A stretch of DNA of 64,000 bases from Serratia liquefaciens ATCC 27592 (GTDB lineage: Bacteria > Pseudomonadota > Gammaproteobacteria > Enterobacterales > Enterobacteriaceae), in the NCBI RefSeq assembly GCF_000422085.1, contig NC_021741.1:124001-188000 (forward strand), given 5' to 3'. The notes under the pieces are model-generated. The model did no database searches. It was not told the DNA's origin and was given only the letters and a program-made list of their open reading frames with translations. Within the stretch, counting starts at the first letter, position 1; the number at the start of each line of letters is the position of its first letter. This document shows positions 1 to 11,316 of this stretch, in pieces. The translations under genes were made by a program, and so were the position numbers.

Positions 1-1
1 T

Positions 2-1834
2 CGCCAGCCGGTGCCGATGCCTGCTGACAGCGCAACCTGGCCGACGATCGATTTGCTGGTGCCGACCTACAACGAAGATCTGGGGGTGGTGAAGCCGACC
101 ATCTACGCCGCGCTGGGCATCGACTGGCCGAAAGAGAAGGTCAGTATTTACATCCTCGATGACGGTAACCGGCCAGAATTCAAAGCGTTCGCCGAAGAGG
201 TGGGGGTTAAGTATATCGCCCGGCCGACTCATGAGCATGCCAAGGCCGGTAACATCAACAACGCGCTGAAACAGGCCACCGGCGAGTTTGTCGCGATTTT
301 TGACTGTGACCACGTACCCACGCGCTCGTTCCTGCAACTGACCATGGGTTGGTTCTTCAAAGACAAAAAGCTGGCGATGCTGCAGACCCCGCATCACTTC
401 TTCTCGCCGGATCCTTTTGAGCGCAACCTGGGGCGTTTTCGTCAGACGCCGAACGAAGGAACGCTGTTCTATGGCCTGGTGCAGGACGGCAACGATATGT
501 GGGACGCGACCTTCTTCTGCGGCTCCTGCGCCATTCTGCGTCGCAGTGCGCTGGATGAAATCGGCGGTATCGCGGTGGAAACCGTCACCGAAGATGCCCA
601 TACCTCCTTGCGTTTGCATCGCCGTGGACACACCTCGGCGTATATCCGTATCCCCCAGGCCGCCGGGCTGGCGACCGAGAGCCTGTCGGCGCACATTGGC
701 CAGCGTATTCGCTGGGCACGCGGCATGGTGCAAATCTTCCGGCTGGATAACCCGCTGTTAGGCAAGGGGCTGAAGTTGGCGCAGCGGTTATGTTATGCCA
801 ACGCCATGCTGCACTTCTTGTCCGGTATTCCGCGGCTGATCTTCCTGACCGCGCCCTTGGCTTTCTTGTTGCTGCATGCCTACATCATTTTCGCCCCGGC
901 GCTGGCGATCGCGCTGTATGTGTTGCCGCATATGATCCACGCCAGTCTGACCAACTCGCGTATTCAGGGGAAATACCGGCACTCTTTCTGGAGTGAGATC
1001 TACGAAACGGTATTGGCCTGGTATATCGCCCGGCCAACGACGGTGGCGCTGTTCAATCCGCACAAGGGCAAATTCAACGTCACCGCCAAAGGCGGGCTGG
1101 TGGAAGAAGAGCACGTCGACTGGGTGATCACCCGGCCCTATATGTTCCTGGTGATCCTGAATCTGGCCGGGCTGTTCTTCGGCGTTTGGCGGCTGGGTTA
1201 CGGCCCGGCCGATGAAGTCATGACGGTGATCATCAGCCTGGTGTGGGTGCTGTACAACATGACCATTCTCGGTGGGGCGGTGGCGGTAGCGGTAGAGGCC
1301 AAACAGGTGCGTCAGGCGCACCGGGTAGAGATCGCGATGCCGGCCGCAATCGCTCGTGCCGACGGCCATCTGTTCCCTTGTACGCTGCGCGATTATTCCG
1401 ATGGAGGGGTGGGCATTGAGATGCGCGTAGCGGATGCGCTGAAAGATGGCGACAAGGTGTCGCTGCTGCTCAAACGCGGGCAGCAGGAATACAGCTTTCC
1501 GTGTGTGGTGACCCGAGCCTTCGGCAGCAAGGTGGGGATCCGTATGGTTTCCATGACCACCCGCGAACACATTGATTTTATTCAGTGCACCTTTGCCCGC
1601 GCCGATACCTGGGCGTTGTGGCAGGACGGGTTCCCTGAAGATAAACCGATCGAAAGCCTGCGCGACGTTCTGGCGCTGGGCTTCCGGGGTTACGTACGTA
1701 TGGCGGATTATGCACCGCCGATGGTGCGCCGCCTGCTGGTCGGGTTCACGACGCTGATTGCGTGGGGAGTGTCATTTATCCCACACGGCGTTGGCAGAGC
1801 CCCGGCCTTCAGCCAAAAAGAGACAGTGGTATAG
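2..1834 (+). CDS. bcsA: Cellulose synthase catalytic subunit, 5' end missing
   Basis: Inner-membrane processive family 2 glycosyltransferase that polymerises UDP-glucose into cellulose and passes the chain through its membrane domain. The frame is already open at base 2, so the N-terminal membrane part lies outside the window. Visible motifs are TYNED near nt 70, DDGN near nt 160, DCDH (the DxD motif) at nt 302, TED near nt 588 and QRIRW near nt 700, followed by several hydrophobic segments. The C-terminal PilZ domain shows the arginine motif (QVRQAHR) and DYSDGG near nt 1390, so c-di-GMP activation is expected. bcsB follows after 55 nt. Strong full-length similarity to E. coli BcsA over the visible part. 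Confidence 0.97.
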   Translation, partial: RQPVPMPADSATWPTIDLLVPTYNEDLGVVKPTIYAALGIDWPKEKVSIYILDDGNRPEFKAFAEEVGVKYIARPTHEHAKAGNINNALKQATGEFVAIFDCDHVPTRSFLQLTMGWFFKDKKLAMLQTPHHFFSPDPFERNLGRFRQTPNEGTLFYGLVQDGNDMWDATFFCGSCAILRRSALDEIGGIAVETVTEDAHTSLRLHRRGHTSAYIRIPQAAGLATESLSAHIGQRIRWARGMVQIFRLDNPLLGKGLKLAQRLCYANAMLHFLSGIPRLIFLTAPLAFLLLHAYIIFAPALAIALYVLPHMIHASLTNSRIQGKYRHSFWSEIYETVLAWYIARPTTVALFNPHKGKFNVTAKGGLVEEEHVDWVITRPYMFLVILNLAGLFFGVWRLGYGPADEVMTVIISLVWVLYNMTILGGAVAVAVEAKQVRQAHRVEIAMPAAIARADGHLFPCTLRDYSDGGVGIEMRVADALKDGDKVSLLLKRGQQEYSFPCVVTRAFGSKVGIRMVSMTTREHIDFIQCTFARADTWALWQDGFPEDKPIESLRDVLALGFRGYVRMADYAPPMVRRLLVGFTTLIAWGVSFIPHGVGRAPAFSQKETVV

Positions 1835-1889
1835 GCAAACCGCCCGCTCACTCGCCTGGCCCCCAGGCTATAACATTGATGATGATACG

Positions 1890-4193
1890 ATGACGAGAAA
1901 AATAACCTGGTTTACCGCCCTGGCCTTAGGCATCAGCACCCTGTCTCAGGCTGAAACCGCCACCGCGCCGACCGGACAGCCGCCGGTGACGATACCCGCC
2001 GATGCGTCGGTCACCACCCCTATGGGATCGGCCGCGCCGGTGGATCCGAATGCGCCGGTTCGTGATGTGCAGTTGCCGTTCGCCACTATTGCTCCGCCGC
2101 CGGGGACCTTTACCCTGCGTGGTACCCGGCCGGATGGCCAGGTTGAATTCGGCGTGCGCAGCGATGAGGTGGTGTCGCAGGCGATGCTTGATCTGGAGTT
2201 TACGCCGTCACCGTCGCTGATCCCGGTGGAATCGCACGTCAAGGTGTACCTTAATGATGAGCTGATGGGGGTGACGACCCTTGCCAAAGAGCAGCTCGGT
2301 AAACCAAATCGCATCCAAATGGCGATAGATCCTCGCTATATCACCGATTTTAACCGCGTACGGCTGGTGTTCGTTGGCCATTACCAAAACATTTGCGAAA
2401 ACCCGGCCAGCACGACCTTGTGGTTGGAAGTCAGTAAATCCAGCTCGTTGAACCTGCGCTTCCAGACCTTGCCGGTGAAGAACGAACTGTCGCATTTCCC
2501 GGAGCCGTTTTTCGACAGCCGCGACAACCGCCCACTGATCTTGCCGATGGTGTTTGCCGGCCAGCCGGATATCACTCAGCAGCGCGCGGCAGGCATTTTG
2601 GCTTCGTGGTTCGGCAGCAAAGCACAGTGGCGCGGTCAGTCGTTCCCGACGCTGTACAACAAGCTGCCGGAACAGCACGCCATCGTCTTCGCCACCAACA
2701 AGCAGCGTCCGGATTTCCTGCGGGATTATCCGGCGGTCAACGGGCCGACGGTGGAGATGATTAGCCATCCGGATAACCCGTACATCAAACTGCTGCTGGT
2801 GCAGGGGCGCGATGACAACGATTTGATCACCGCGGTGAAAGGTATCGCGCAGGGCAATATTCTGTTCCGTGGCCAAAACGTCACGGTGGACAAGGTCGAA
2901 CAGCTGGCTCCGCGTCAGCCCTATGATGCGCCTAACTGGGTGCGCACCGATCGGCCGATGACCTTCGCCGAGCTGCAGCAGTACGCTGAGCAATTGCAAA
3001 CCAGCGGTATCGAGCCGGGCCCCATTTCGTTGACCATGAATTTGCCGCCGGACCTGTTCCTGATCCGCAGTACCGGCATCGATATGCACTTGAAATACCG
3101 CTATACCGCCCCGCGCATTCAGGACGGTTCGCGGCTGAGCGTCAGCCTGAACAACCAGTTCGTGCAGGCTTACTCGCTGGTGCCGGAGCATGAGCAGGGA
3201 GCCCAGTTGCTGCGCTTGCCACTAACCCAGGGGCTGATCGACTCGGACAAGAACGTCAATATTCCGGCGCTGCGTCTGGGGGCGACCAACCAACTGCGTT
3301 TCGACTTTGACTACACCACGCTGTTGGCCAGCGGCGCGGAAGGGCGTTGCGAAACCTATTCCTTCACCGCTAACCATGCGGTGATCGACGGCGCATCGAC
3401 CATTGATTTCTCCGGTTACCGTCACTTTATGGCGATGCCGGACCTGCGGGCCTTTGCCAATGCCGGTTTCCCTTTCAGCCGCCTGGCCGATTTGTCGCAA
3501 ACGCTGGTGCTGGTAAACAAGCAGCCGCAACCGGCGCAGGTCAGCGCTTTGCTGAACGCGATGGGCATCATTGGCGCGCAAACCGGTTACCCGGCGTTGG
3601 CGATGACGCTGAGTGACGACTGGTCGCAGGCCAAGGATCGGGATGCCGATATTTTGATGATCGGCACTATTCCCCCGGAGCTGAAGGACGATAAAAAGAT
3701 CAGCCTGCTGGTGGATGCCACCCAGAGCTGGGTCAAACAACCGACCCGGCAGTTGCCGCTGCCGACCATGGACGTGCTGGCAGAAGACACCAAGCCGGAC
3801 AGCAAAACCACCATCAGTTCTGAAGGGGCGATGGCCGCAATTATCGGCGTGCAGTCGCCGTTTAACGCTCAGCGCAGCATTGTGGCATTGCTGGCGGACA
3901 GCGCGCGGGGTTACGACCTGTTGAACACGGCGCAGCTGGACAGCGGCAAGCGTGCCGCGGTGTTTGGCTCGGTTGCGGTGATCCGTGAATCAGGCGTGAA
4001 CAGTCTGCGAGTGGGCGACGTTTATTATGTTGGCCATCTGCCATGGTGGGAGCGTATCTGGCACGCGCTGTCGACCCATCCGGTGTGGCTGGCGGTGATC
4101 GCCGTGGTGGTCGTGGTGGTGCTGGCGCTGATGTTATGGCGTGGCCTGAAGGCCTTCAGCCGCCGTCGCCTGTCACCTGAAGACCGGGACTGA
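1890..4193 (+). CDS. bcsB: Cellulose synthase periplasmic regulatory subunit
   Basis: Periplasmic, membrane-anchored partner of BcsA that guides the growing glucan through the periplasm. The start is the ATG at 1890, giving MTRKITWF and a signal peptide of about 25 residues ending near SQAETA; the frame is open further upstream, but that part runs into bcsA and lacks a signal sequence. The 767-residue protein follows E. coli BcsB closely, for example DNELMGV-like, [10 protein letters not shown] and [10 protein letters not shown] stretches, with carbohydrate-binding and flavodoxin-like domains. A single C-terminal membrane helix (about residues 733-755) and a basic tail dock it on BcsA. bcsZ starts 5 nt after the stop. 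Confidence 0.97.
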   Translation: MTRKITWFTALALGISTLSQAETATAPTGQPPVTIPADASVTTPMGSAAPVDPNAPVRDVQLPFATIAPPPGTFTLRGTRPDGQVEFGVRSDEVVSQAMLDLEFTPSPSLIPVESHVKVYLNDELMGVTTLAKEQLGKPNRIQMAIDPRYITDFNRVRLVFVGHYQNICENPASTTLWLEVSKSSSLNLRFQTLPVKNELSHFPEPFFDSRDNRPLILPMVFAGQPDITQQRAAGILASWFGSKAQWRGQSFPTLYNKLPEQHAIVFATNKQRPDFLRDYPAVNGPTVEMISHPDNPYIKLLLVQGRDDNDLITAVKGIAQGNILFRGQNVTVDKVEQLAPRQPYDAPNWVRTDRPMTFAELQQYAEQLQTSGIEPGPISLTMNLPPDLFLIRSTGIDMHLKYRYTAPRIQDGSRLSVSLNNQFVQAYSLVPEHEQGAQLLRLPLTQGLIDSDKNVNIPALRLGATNQLRFDFDYTTLLASGAEGRCETYSFTANHAVIDGASTIDFSGYRHFMAMPDLRAFANAGFPFSRLADLSQTLVLVNKQPQPAQVSALLNAMGIIGAQTGYPALAMTLSDDWSQAKDRDADILMIGTIPPELKDDKKISLLVDATQSWVKQPTRQLPLPTMDVLAEDTKPDSKTTISSEGAMAAIIGVQSPFNAQRSIVALLADSARGYDLLNTAQLDSGKRAAVFGSVAVIRESGVNSLRVGDVYYVGHLPWWERIWHALSTHPVWLAVIAVVVVVVLALMLWRGLKAFSRRRLSPEDRD

Positions 4194-4198
4194 TTGCC

Positions 4199-5311
4199 AT
4201 GCCTGCGAGGTTGAAGCGTCTGACCATCGGCATGCTGCTGCTGTGCGCATTCAGCGCGGCGGCAGCCTGTGAATGGCCGGCCTGGCAACAGTACAAACAG
4301 TTTTATATCAGTGAGCAGGGGCGAGTGATCGATCCGAGCAGTCCTAACCGAATCACCACCTCGGAAGGCCAGAGTTACGGACTGTTCTTCGCGCTGGTGG
4401 CGAACGATCGGCCTGCTTTCGATCAATTGCTGACATGGACGGAAAACAATCTGGCCGCGGGCGACCTCAGTGCGCATTTGCCCGCCTGGTTGTGGGGCGA
4501 AAACGAACAAAAACAGTGGACGGTGCTGGACAGCAATTCGGCATCCGATGCCGACCTGTGGATTGCCTACAATTTGCTGGAAGCCGGTCGGTTGTGGAAA
4601 AGCCGCCGTTATCAAACCCTTGGCACCCTGTTGTTGCAACGTATCGCTCGTGAAGAAGTGGCGGATATCCCGGGGCTGGGGTTGATGCTGTTACCGGGCA
4701 AAGTCGGCTTCGTGGCGGAAGATCGCTGGCGCCTCAATCCGAGCTATTTACCCCCGCAACTGCTGGCACGTTTTGCCGTGCTGAATGGCCCATGGCGGAA
4801 GATGCAGCAAACCAACCAGCGGTTGTGGTTGGAAACTGCGCCGCACGGCTTTTCGCCGGACTGGGTGGTGTGGCAGGTCGGCAAAGGCTGGCAGCCGGAT
4901 ACCGTCAAACCGAATATCGGCAGTTATGACGCCATCAGGGTTTATTTGTGGGCCGGCATGCTGGCGGACGACGATGAACATAAGGCGGCGTTGCTCAAGC
5001 AACTGCAACCTATGGCGCAGCTAACGGCTCAGCAAGGCGTGCCGCCGGAGAAAACCGACACTGCCAGCGGTAAAACCCACGGCGATGGTCCGGTGGGTTT
5101 CTCGGCGTCGATGTTGCCGATGTTGGCGCACGAGTCAGAGGCCTTGCAGGTGCAGCGCCAACGTATCAAACAAAACCCGCCTGGCGATCGGGCCTATTTC
5201 AGCGCCTCGTTGGCGCTGTTTGGTCAGGGATGGGATCAACAACGTTATCGTTTTAATCGGCAGGGTGAACTTCAACCCTCCTGGGGCGGCCAATGCGTAA
5301 CTTCCGAATAA
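4199..5311 (+). CDS. bcsZ: Periplasmic endo-1,4-beta-glucanase, GH8
   Basis: Periplasmic endoglucanase of glycoside hydrolase family 8 that trims or clears cellulose chains during export. The protein has 370 residues and a signal peptide of about 22 residues ending at AAA-CEW. The likely catalytic acid is Glu56 in TSEGQSYG, with conserved Asp117 in SASDADLW and Asp244 in [11 protein letters not shown], all matching E. coli BcsZ positions within one residue. The gene starts 5 nt after bcsB and its last 19 nt overlap the start of bcsC, which suggests translational coupling. No defects seen. Confidence 0.96.
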   Translation: MPARLKRLTIGMLLLCAFSAAAACEWPAWQQYKQFYISEQGRVIDPSSPNRITTSEGQSYGLFFALVANDRPAFDQLLTWTENNLAAGDLSAHLPAWLWGENEQKQWTVLDSNSASDADLWIAYNLLEAGRLWKSRRYQTLGTLLLQRIAREEVADIPGLGLMLLPGKVGFVAEDRWRLNPSYLPPQLLARFAVLNGPWRKMQQTNQRLWLETAPHGFSPDWVVWQVGKGWQPDTVKPNIGSYDAIRVYLWAGMLADDDEHKAALLKQLQPMAQLTAQQGVPPEKTDTASGKTHGDGPVGFSASMLPMLAHESEALQVQRQRIKQNPPGDRAYFSASLALFGQGWDQQRYRFNRQGELQPSWGGQCVTSE

Positions 5312-8300
5312 ACTGGCTGGGCCTGGTGCCTTTAAGCCTGGCGATGCTGCCACAGGCGCAAGGAGCAGAAACCGTTGCGCCGGAACAATGGCTGCTGGAG
5401 CAGGTGCGGGTTGGAGAGGCTGGCAACAAAGATGAGTTGGTTCGCCAGTCGCTCTACCGGCTTGAACTGATGGATCCGAATAACCCGGAGGTGATTTCCG
5501 CGCGTATGCGTTTGGCATTGCGACAGGGCAATTTGGCATTGGCACAGCAGCAGTTGGATAAGCTGAAACAGATTGCGCCGCAGTCAACTAGCTATCGGCA
5601 GGCGGAAATGAACATGCTGCTTACCCAGCCGGAAACCCGCCAAAAGCTGCAGCAGGCGCGGCTGATGGCGACCGCCGGGCGTTTGCCGGAGGCGAAAGCG
5701 CAGTATGACGAGCTGTTCCACGGCGATCCGCCGACGTTGGAGTTGGCGGTGGAATACTGGCGGTTGGTCGCGCGGTTGCCGGGACAGGAAGCCGCGGCGC
5801 TGAAACAGTTGCAGACGCTGGATCAGCAATATTCCGGCAACGTGCCGCTGCGCATGTCGCTGGCGCGGATGCTATTTAGCCAGGATCGCGACGCCCAGGC
5901 CTATGATCTTTTGCAGAAAGTAGCTGCCGATCCTGCCGGACGCGGAGATGCCGCCGATCTGTGGCTGGAGAAAGTCAAAGCGATGCCGGTCAGTCCGCAG
6001 AGCGTTGCTGCCCTTAACCGTTTTCTTGGCGTTTTTGAAACCGGCGATCAGGCGGTCAGCGCCCGACAAGAACTGGCCCGGCAGCAGGCGCTGCTGTCGG
6101 ATCCTGCCTACCAGGCGCGGGTGCGCGGGCTGGCGCAGGTGGACAAGGGCGGCAGTCGTGCCGCCATTCCAGAGTTGAAAAAAGCGTTGGCGGCTTCACC
6201 CAATGACGCCGACGTGCTGGGCGCGCTTGGGCAAGCCTATTCCCGCGTCGGTAATCGTCCACAGGCGCTGAGCCTGTTTCGTCAGGCCCTGCAGGCCGAT
6301 AAAAGCGGCTACGGCAGCAGTAAATGGCAGAGCCTGATCAAGAGCAACAGTTACTGGCTGGCGGTGGATGAAGGTGACAAGGCGCTGAAAGCCGGTAACT
6401 TGGCGCTGGCACAGCAAAAATACCAACAGGCGCGACAGATAGACAACGGTGACAGCAGCGCGGTAATTGGCTTGGGCGACGTTGCGGTGGCGCGTAAAGA
6501 TGATGCTGCCGCCGAACGTTTCTACCAGCAGGCGCTGCGGTTGGATCCCGGCAGCGGCAGCGCGGTACGCGGTCTGGTGAATATTTATCAGCGGCAGTCG
6601 CCGGAAAAGGCGCTGGCCTATCTCAACAGCCTGCCACGCGGCCAGCAAAACAAGCTGCGTGGCACGCTGGAAGGTTTGCAGCTCGATATGCTCAAGCAGC
6701 AGGCCGACCAGCTCGTACAGCAAAAGCAGTGGCATCAGGCGGCGGAGAAATACCGTCGTGCTCAGCAGATGGATCCTGATGACGTCTGGCTGACTTACCA
6801 CTATGCGCAGACGCTGCGTCAGGCTGGGCAGCCGGAACAGGCAGATGCTCTGTTCAGTCGACTGGCGCAAAAACAGCGTGCGAATCCGCAGTTGGCATAC
6901 GCCTATGCGCTGTATCTCTCCGGCAGCGATCGTGATACTCAGGCGTTGGCACAGCTGAATACCCTGCCCGCCGCGCAGTGGAACGACAATATGCGCGAAC
7001 TGGCGCAGCGCTTGAAGATGCAGGCGACGCTGGAACATGCCGATCGGTTACGTACTGCGGGCGATGAGCCGGGGGCGGTGGCTTATCTGCGCCGCCAGCC
7101 GGCGGATACCCGCATTGATCTCCAGTTGGCCGACTGGGCGCTGGCGCGCGGTGAATATGACGCCGCACTGGCTGACTATCAGCGCGTACGGACGCGTGAG
7201 CCGAACAACCCGGATGCCAGGTTGGGTGAAATAGAAGCCTATGTAGCGCAGGGCAAGCTGAGTGAAGCACGTCAGCGGCTGCAAACCGCCGCGCCGGACC
7301 CGAGCGAATCAGACAACAGCGGGCGGCGGGTGGCTAACGCCTGGTATGCCGTTGGCGAGCCGCAAAAAGCGACCGAGATTTTTACCCGGCTGAAAACGAC
7401 GGCGCAGCTAGCGCCACCCAGCCAGGCGAAGGCGCTGATTTACCGCGACGCGGCACGGCTCGAACGTGATCAACAGCAGCCGGTGCTGGCCCAGCAGGAT
7501 TATAAACAGGCGATGGTCGCCAGCGGTATTGCCCCGAGTGTGCCGCAGGATAACGACAGTTACACCTACCTGACGCGCAACAATCCGACAGATGACTGGC
7601 TTAAACGGGGCATTCGTTCGGACGCGGCGGATCTGTATCGCCAGCAAGACGTGAATGTCACCCTCGACCATGATTATTGGAGCTCCAGCGGCACGGGTGG
7701 CATCTCCGATTACAAAGCGCATGACACCATGTTACAGGTCGATATGCCGTGGTATGACGGGCGGGCGTTTTTCCGTTCCGATACCGTACAGTTGGATGCC
7801 GGCAGCTTCTCCACCGACGGCAGCGGCAAATATTACGAAACCTTCGGTACCTGCAATACTCAGGGGTGCAGCGGCGATGAGCGTCAGAAAACCACCGGCA
7901 CCAGCGTGGCCGTGGGGTGGAAAAACGATCGCTGGGCGGGGGATATCGGCACCACACCAATGGGCTTTGAGGTGGTTGACTGGGTCGGTGGACTGGCCTA
8001 CAGCAATGACTGGAACCACATTGGTTGGACGTTGGCGGCCTCGCGACGTCCCATTTCCAGCTCATTGCTGGCGTTCGGCGGCACCAAGGACCCAAATACC
8101 GGTACCACCTGGGGCGGCGTGCGCGCGACTGGGGTCAGCCTTAGCGCCAGTTACGACCGCGGCGAAGCGCACGGTGTCTGGGCCGACCTCAGCGCACATC
8201 AGTTAACCGGCAAAAACGTTGAAGACAATCAGCGTGAGCGCTTTATGGCCGGCTATTACTATAAGTTGATCAACGAAGATAATCGCCGTGTCACCGTCGG

Positions 8301-8766
8301 GCTGAACACCATGCTGTGGCACTACCAGAAGGATTTGAGCGGTTATTCTCTCGGTCAGGGGGGCTATTACAGCCCGCAGCAATATATGTCGCTGGCGATA
8401 CCGGTAAACTATCGCCAACGTACTGATAATTGGTCCTGGGAGCTGGGCGGTTCGGTGTCGTTGTCCCATTCGAAAACCAACAGCCAGCGGCGTTACCCGC
8501 TGCAGGGGCTGATCCCGGATTCGCTGCCGGACAAGTTTGCCGTCGAGGATGGCAGCTCTTCTTCCGGCGTCGGCTATACCCTGCGGGCGATTGTCGAACG
8601 GCGTCTCAGTTCGCACTGGACACTCGGTGCCGGCATCGACATCCAGCAGGCAAAAGACTATACCCCGAGCCACGCTTTGATTTATCTGCGCTATTCGCTG
8701 GCCGGTTGGCAGGGTGACCTGGATTTACCGCCGCAACCGCTGACGCCGTACGCCGACTTCAAGTAA
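5293..8766 (+). CDS. bcsC: Cellulose export outer-membrane protein with TPR scaffold
   Basis: Carries cellulose across the outer membrane. The 1157-residue protein has a signal peptide ([19 protein letters not shown]...AQGAE), a long periplasmic domain of tetratricopeptide-like repeats (roughly residues 40-780, with repeated ALAQQ, AYDLL and NPDARLG-type helices), and a C-terminal beta-barrel (roughly 800-1157) rich in aromatic alternation and ending in ADFK. Length and layout match enterobacterial BcsC. The start overlaps bcsZ by 19 nt. A strong terminator lies about 190 nt downstream, making it the last gene of the bcs operon. Confidence 0.96.
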   Translation: MRNFRINWLGLVPLSLAMLPQAQGAETVAPEQWLLEQVRVGEAGNKDELVRQSLYRLELMDPNNPEVISARMRLALRQGNLALAQQQLDKLKQIAPQSTSYRQAEMNMLLTQPETRQKLQQARLMATAGRLPEAKAQYDELFHGDPPTLELAVEYWRLVARLPGQEAAALKQLQTLDQQYSGNVPLRMSLARMLFSQDRDAQAYDLLQKVAADPAGRGDAADLWLEKVKAMPVSPQSVAALNRFLGVFETGDQAVSARQELARQQALLSDPAYQARVRGLAQVDKGGSRAAIPELKKALAASPNDADVLGALGQAYSRVGNRPQALSLFRQALQADKSGYGSSKWQSLIKSNSYWLAVDEGDKALKAGNLALAQQKYQQARQIDNGDSSAVIGLGDVAVARKDDAAAERFYQQALRLDPGSGSAVRGLVNIYQRQSPEKALAYLNSLPRGQQNKLRGTLEGLQLDMLKQQADQLVQQKQWHQAAEKYRRAQQMDPDDVWLTYHYAQTLRQAGQPEQADALFSRLAQKQRANPQLAYAYALYLSGSDRDTQALAQLNTLPAAQWNDNMRELAQRLKMQATLEHADRLRTAGDEPGAVAYLRRQPADTRIDLQLADWALARGEYDAALADYQRVRTREPNNPDARLGEIEAYVAQGKLSEARQRLQTAAPDPSESDNSGRRVANAWYAVGEPQKATEIFTRLKTTAQLAPPSQAKALIYRDAARLERDQQQPVLAQQDYKQAMVASGIAPSVPQDNDSYTYLTRNNPTDDWLKRGIRSDAADLYRQQDVNVTLDHDYWSSSGTGGISDYKAHDTMLQVDMPWYDGRAFFRSDTVQLDAGSFSTDGSGKYYETFGTCNTQGCSGDERQKTTGTSVAVGWKNDRWAGDIGTTPMGFEVVDWVGGLAYSNDWNHIGWTLAASRRPISSSLLAFGGTKDPNTGTTWGGVRATGVSLSASYDRGEAHGVWADLSAHQLTGKNVEDNQRERFMAGYYYKLINEDNRRVTVGLNTMLWHYQKDLSGYSLGQGGYYSPQQYMSLAIPVNYRQRTDNWSWELGGSVSLSHSKTNSQRRYPLQGLIPDSLPDKFAVEDGSSSSGVGYTLRAIVERRLSSHWTLGAGIDIQQAKDYTPSHALIYLRYSLAGWQGDLDLPPQPLTPYADFK

Positions 8767-8955
8767 CCCCGCTGAGGGAGATTCGGAGTGTCGGCACAGA
8801 GGAGTTTTGCTACCCTGTGTACAGGCTGTGTCCCACAATTGGCTGTGGCGCGCAGCCTTTCATTAGGAAAAGACTGAAACCCTCGTTTTTCTTGGTTTTG
8901 CCCTGGGCATGAAGAGATAAAAACAGTCAACAATCGAGTATACTCAGACCGGTTC

Positions 8956-8985
8956 AAGGGATGGGTATTATTCATCCCTTTTTTA
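8956..8985 (+). terminator. Rho-independent terminator after bcsC
   Basis: Inverted repeat AAGGGATG (8956-8963) and CATCCCTT (8973-8980) with a 9-nt loop, followed directly by a T-run. It lies between bcsC and hmsP and separates the two transcription units. Confidence 0.85.
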
Positions 8986-9013
8986 TTTCAGCCCGAATTA
9001 GCGGAGAGCAGGT

Positions 9014-11020
9014 TTGCGGGTCAGGCGCTCATTAACGATTAAACAGATGGCAACGGTGTCCGGTGTGGCGCTGGTGACGATCTGTATCTTTATCGTGATC
9101 CAGTTATTCCATTTTGTGCAGCAGCGCAGGGATGACTATGCCCAGCAACTGGAAAATATCGCTCATTCGGTACGCCAGCCGCTGGCGGAAGCCGTGCTGC
9201 GCATGGACGTGCCGGAAACGAAGAAGGTGCTGAATACGCTGTTGCCGGTGGGCATCCTGACGCGCGCGGATATCGTGCTGCCGAACGAATTTCAGGCACT
9301 GCACGCCAACTTCCCGCCGGAACGTCCGGTACCGACAATGATCGCCCGCCTGTTCGAGTTGCCGATCCAGATTTCCGTTCCTCTCTATTCGCTGGAACGC
9401 GTGCCGGCCAACCCGCAGCCATTGGCTTATCTGGTGTTGCAGGCCGATTCGTTCCGCATGTATCAATTTATTCTCAGCATGCTGTCGACCATGTTGTCGA
9501 CCTATTTGCTGCTGGCCTTGATTTTGTCGGTCGCCATTAGCTGGTGTATGAACCGGCTGATGGTGCATCCGCTACGCGCGATGGCCAAAGAGCTGGAAAA
9601 CATTTCCCAGGAAGAGGCGCCTTATCATCAACTGATGTTGCCGGCGCTGCACCAGGACGATGAGCTGGGCTTGCTGGTGCGCAACTACAACCGCAATCAG
9701 CAGCGGCTGGCCAAAGCCTATGCCGAACTGAGCCGCATGAGCACTCGCCATCCGGTCACTGAGTTGCCAAATCAGGCGCTGTTCACCGCGCTGTTGGAAC
9801 AGCACATTGCTTCCAGCCTGCGGCCCGAGCGTTTCAATCTGCTGGTAATCGGCATTGAAACGTTGCACGAGGCCTCTGGCGTACTTAATCCGACGATGCG
9901 TGAAGCGCTGTTGTTGACGCTGGCGAAGAAATTACGTGAATGCATTGATGAAAACGGCGTGCTGGCGCAGTTAAGCAATACCGAATTCGCCATTCTGGCT
10001 AAAGGCGTTGAACGGCCGTTCCACGCCATGCAGTTGGCCCGTCGCATCATGGCGCAGATCAATGCGCCGCTGAGCCTGCAGGAAATGCCGCTGCGGCCCA
10101 GCGCCAGTATCGGTATTGCCCATTACCTGAACGCAGGGGAGAGCGCGGAGCAGCTGTTGCGTAGCGCCACCTCGGCGATGATGTCGGCGCATCGCGAAGG
10201 CAAAAATCAGGTGTTGTTCTTCGAACCGAGCCTGACGGAACGCACCCAAAAGCGTCTGACGCAGGAAAGTGAGATCTTGCATGCCATTGAGCAGCGTCGT
10301 TTCACCCTGTTCCTGCAGCCGCAGATAGATATGCAGTCCAACGCGGTGATCGGCGCGGAAGCATTACTTCGTTGGCAGCAGTACGACGGCAGCTTTACCT
10401 TGCCGGCAGACGTCATTCCATTGGCTGAAGAGCTCGGGGTGATTGTGCCGCTGGGGAACTGGGTACTGGAAGAGGCTTGCCGCATCCTGGCGGATTGGCA
10501 GACTCGGGGGATCACCCTGCCGCTGGCGGTAAACGTGTCGCCAATCCAGATGCAGCATGAGAATTTTGTCCCGCATCTGAAAAACCTGCTGGCCCAGCAT
10601 CGAATTGACCCGCGCAAGCTGCTGCTGGAAATTACCGAAACGGTGCGCATTGACGACCTCGATCGCGCGCTGGCGCTGCTGCGGGAACTGCACGATCTGG
10701 GGCTTTCCATCGCGTTGGACGATTTCGGCATGGGCTATTCCAGCCTCAATTACCTCAATCGATTGAAATGCCTGCCGATAGATTTGATTAAAATCGACAA
10801 GAGCTTTATTCAGGGACTGCCGATGGACGACGCGATGGTGCGCATCGTCAGTTCGATTTCCGAGGTGCTGGCGCTGCCGGTGATGGCCGAAGGCGTCGAG
10901 AATGCCGAACAACGCGACTGGCTGCTGCAGCACGGTATTCATAGCGGTCAGGGGTTTTTGTTTGCCCGCCCGTTGCCGCGCAGCGAATTTGAAGCCGAGT
11001 TCTGCCCGCCGCCAGCCTGA
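9014..11020 (+). CDS. hmsP: Membrane c-di-GMP phosphodiesterase (HmsP/YhjK type)
   Basis: Inner-membrane protein that breaks down c-di-GMP and lowers biofilm matrix production. The start is a TTG at 9014 behind the ribosome site GGAGAGCAGG, giving MRVRRSLTIKQMA, the same N-terminus as E. coli YhjK (PdeK). Order of parts: membrane helix at about 12-32, periplasmic sensor, second helix at about 150-177, HAMP-like linker, degenerate GGDEF domain (SNTEF in place of GGDEF near residue 322, so no cyclase activity is expected), and an EAL domain with EALLRW (Glu near 449), DDFGMGYSS, KIDKSF and AEGVEN intact. The EAL domain should be catalytic. It stands next to the c-di-GMP-activated cellulose operon, as in E. 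coli. Confidence 0.93.
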   Translation: MRVRRSLTIKQMATVSGVALVTICIFIVIQLFHFVQQRRDDYAQQLENIAHSVRQPLAEAVLRMDVPETKKVLNTLLPVGILTRADIVLPNEFQALHANFPPERPVPTMIARLFELPIQISVPLYSLERVPANPQPLAYLVLQADSFRMYQFILSMLSTMLSTYLLLALILSVAISWCMNRLMVHPLRAMAKELENISQEEAPYHQLMLPALHQDDELGLLVRNYNRNQQRLAKAYAELSRMSTRHPVTELPNQALFTALLEQHIASSLRPERFNLLVIGIETLHEASGVLNPTMREALLLTLAKKLRECIDENGVLAQLSNTEFAILAKGVERPFHAMQLARRIMAQINAPLSLQEMPLRPSASIGIAHYLNAGESAEQLLRSATSAMMSAHREGKNQVLFFEPSLTERTQKRLTQESEILHAIEQRRFTLFLQPQIDMQSNAVIGAEALLRWQQYDGSFTLPADVIPLAEELGVIVPLGNWVLEEACRILADWQTRGITLPLAVNVSPIQMQHENFVPHLKNLLAQHRIDPRKLLLEITETVRIDDLDRALALLRELHDLGLSIALDDFGMGYSSLNYLNRLKCLPIDLIKIDKSFIQGLPMDDAMVRIVSSISEVLALPVMAEGVENAEQRDWLLQHGIHSGQGFLFARPLPRSEFEAEFCPPPA

Positions 11021-11316
11021 TTTCCCTCTTGAGCCTTTTGCGGCGGGCGGCATCCACGTTGCCCGCTGGCCTTCTGGCTTGAAATACCCCCGCTTTATCT
11101 ACCCCTTTTGCGTTAGTGCAAAGAAAGGGTTACATCCTTTACAGCCTTGCATTCGGGCTGGCGCGTTTCAGCTCTTAAATTCGTATCAACATGTATCTAT
11201 TGGTGCAACAAATTATTTCCATGTTGTTAGGCGGGTGTTATTTTCCGCGCAAGCGATGAACAGGCGAGATAACCATAACACCGCCTGGTGCGTGTCTTCC
11301 CCCAAAGGATGTCCAT

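Noticed and set aside
1758..1889. Longer N-terminus for BcsB starting at 1758
   Set aside because: It would overlap bcsA in another frame and bury the signal peptide; ATG 1890 fits the family.
2208..3191. 327-codon open frame on the - strand inside bcsB
   Set aside because: It is opposite to a strongly conserved gene, has no family resemblance and follows from high GC content at third codon positions.
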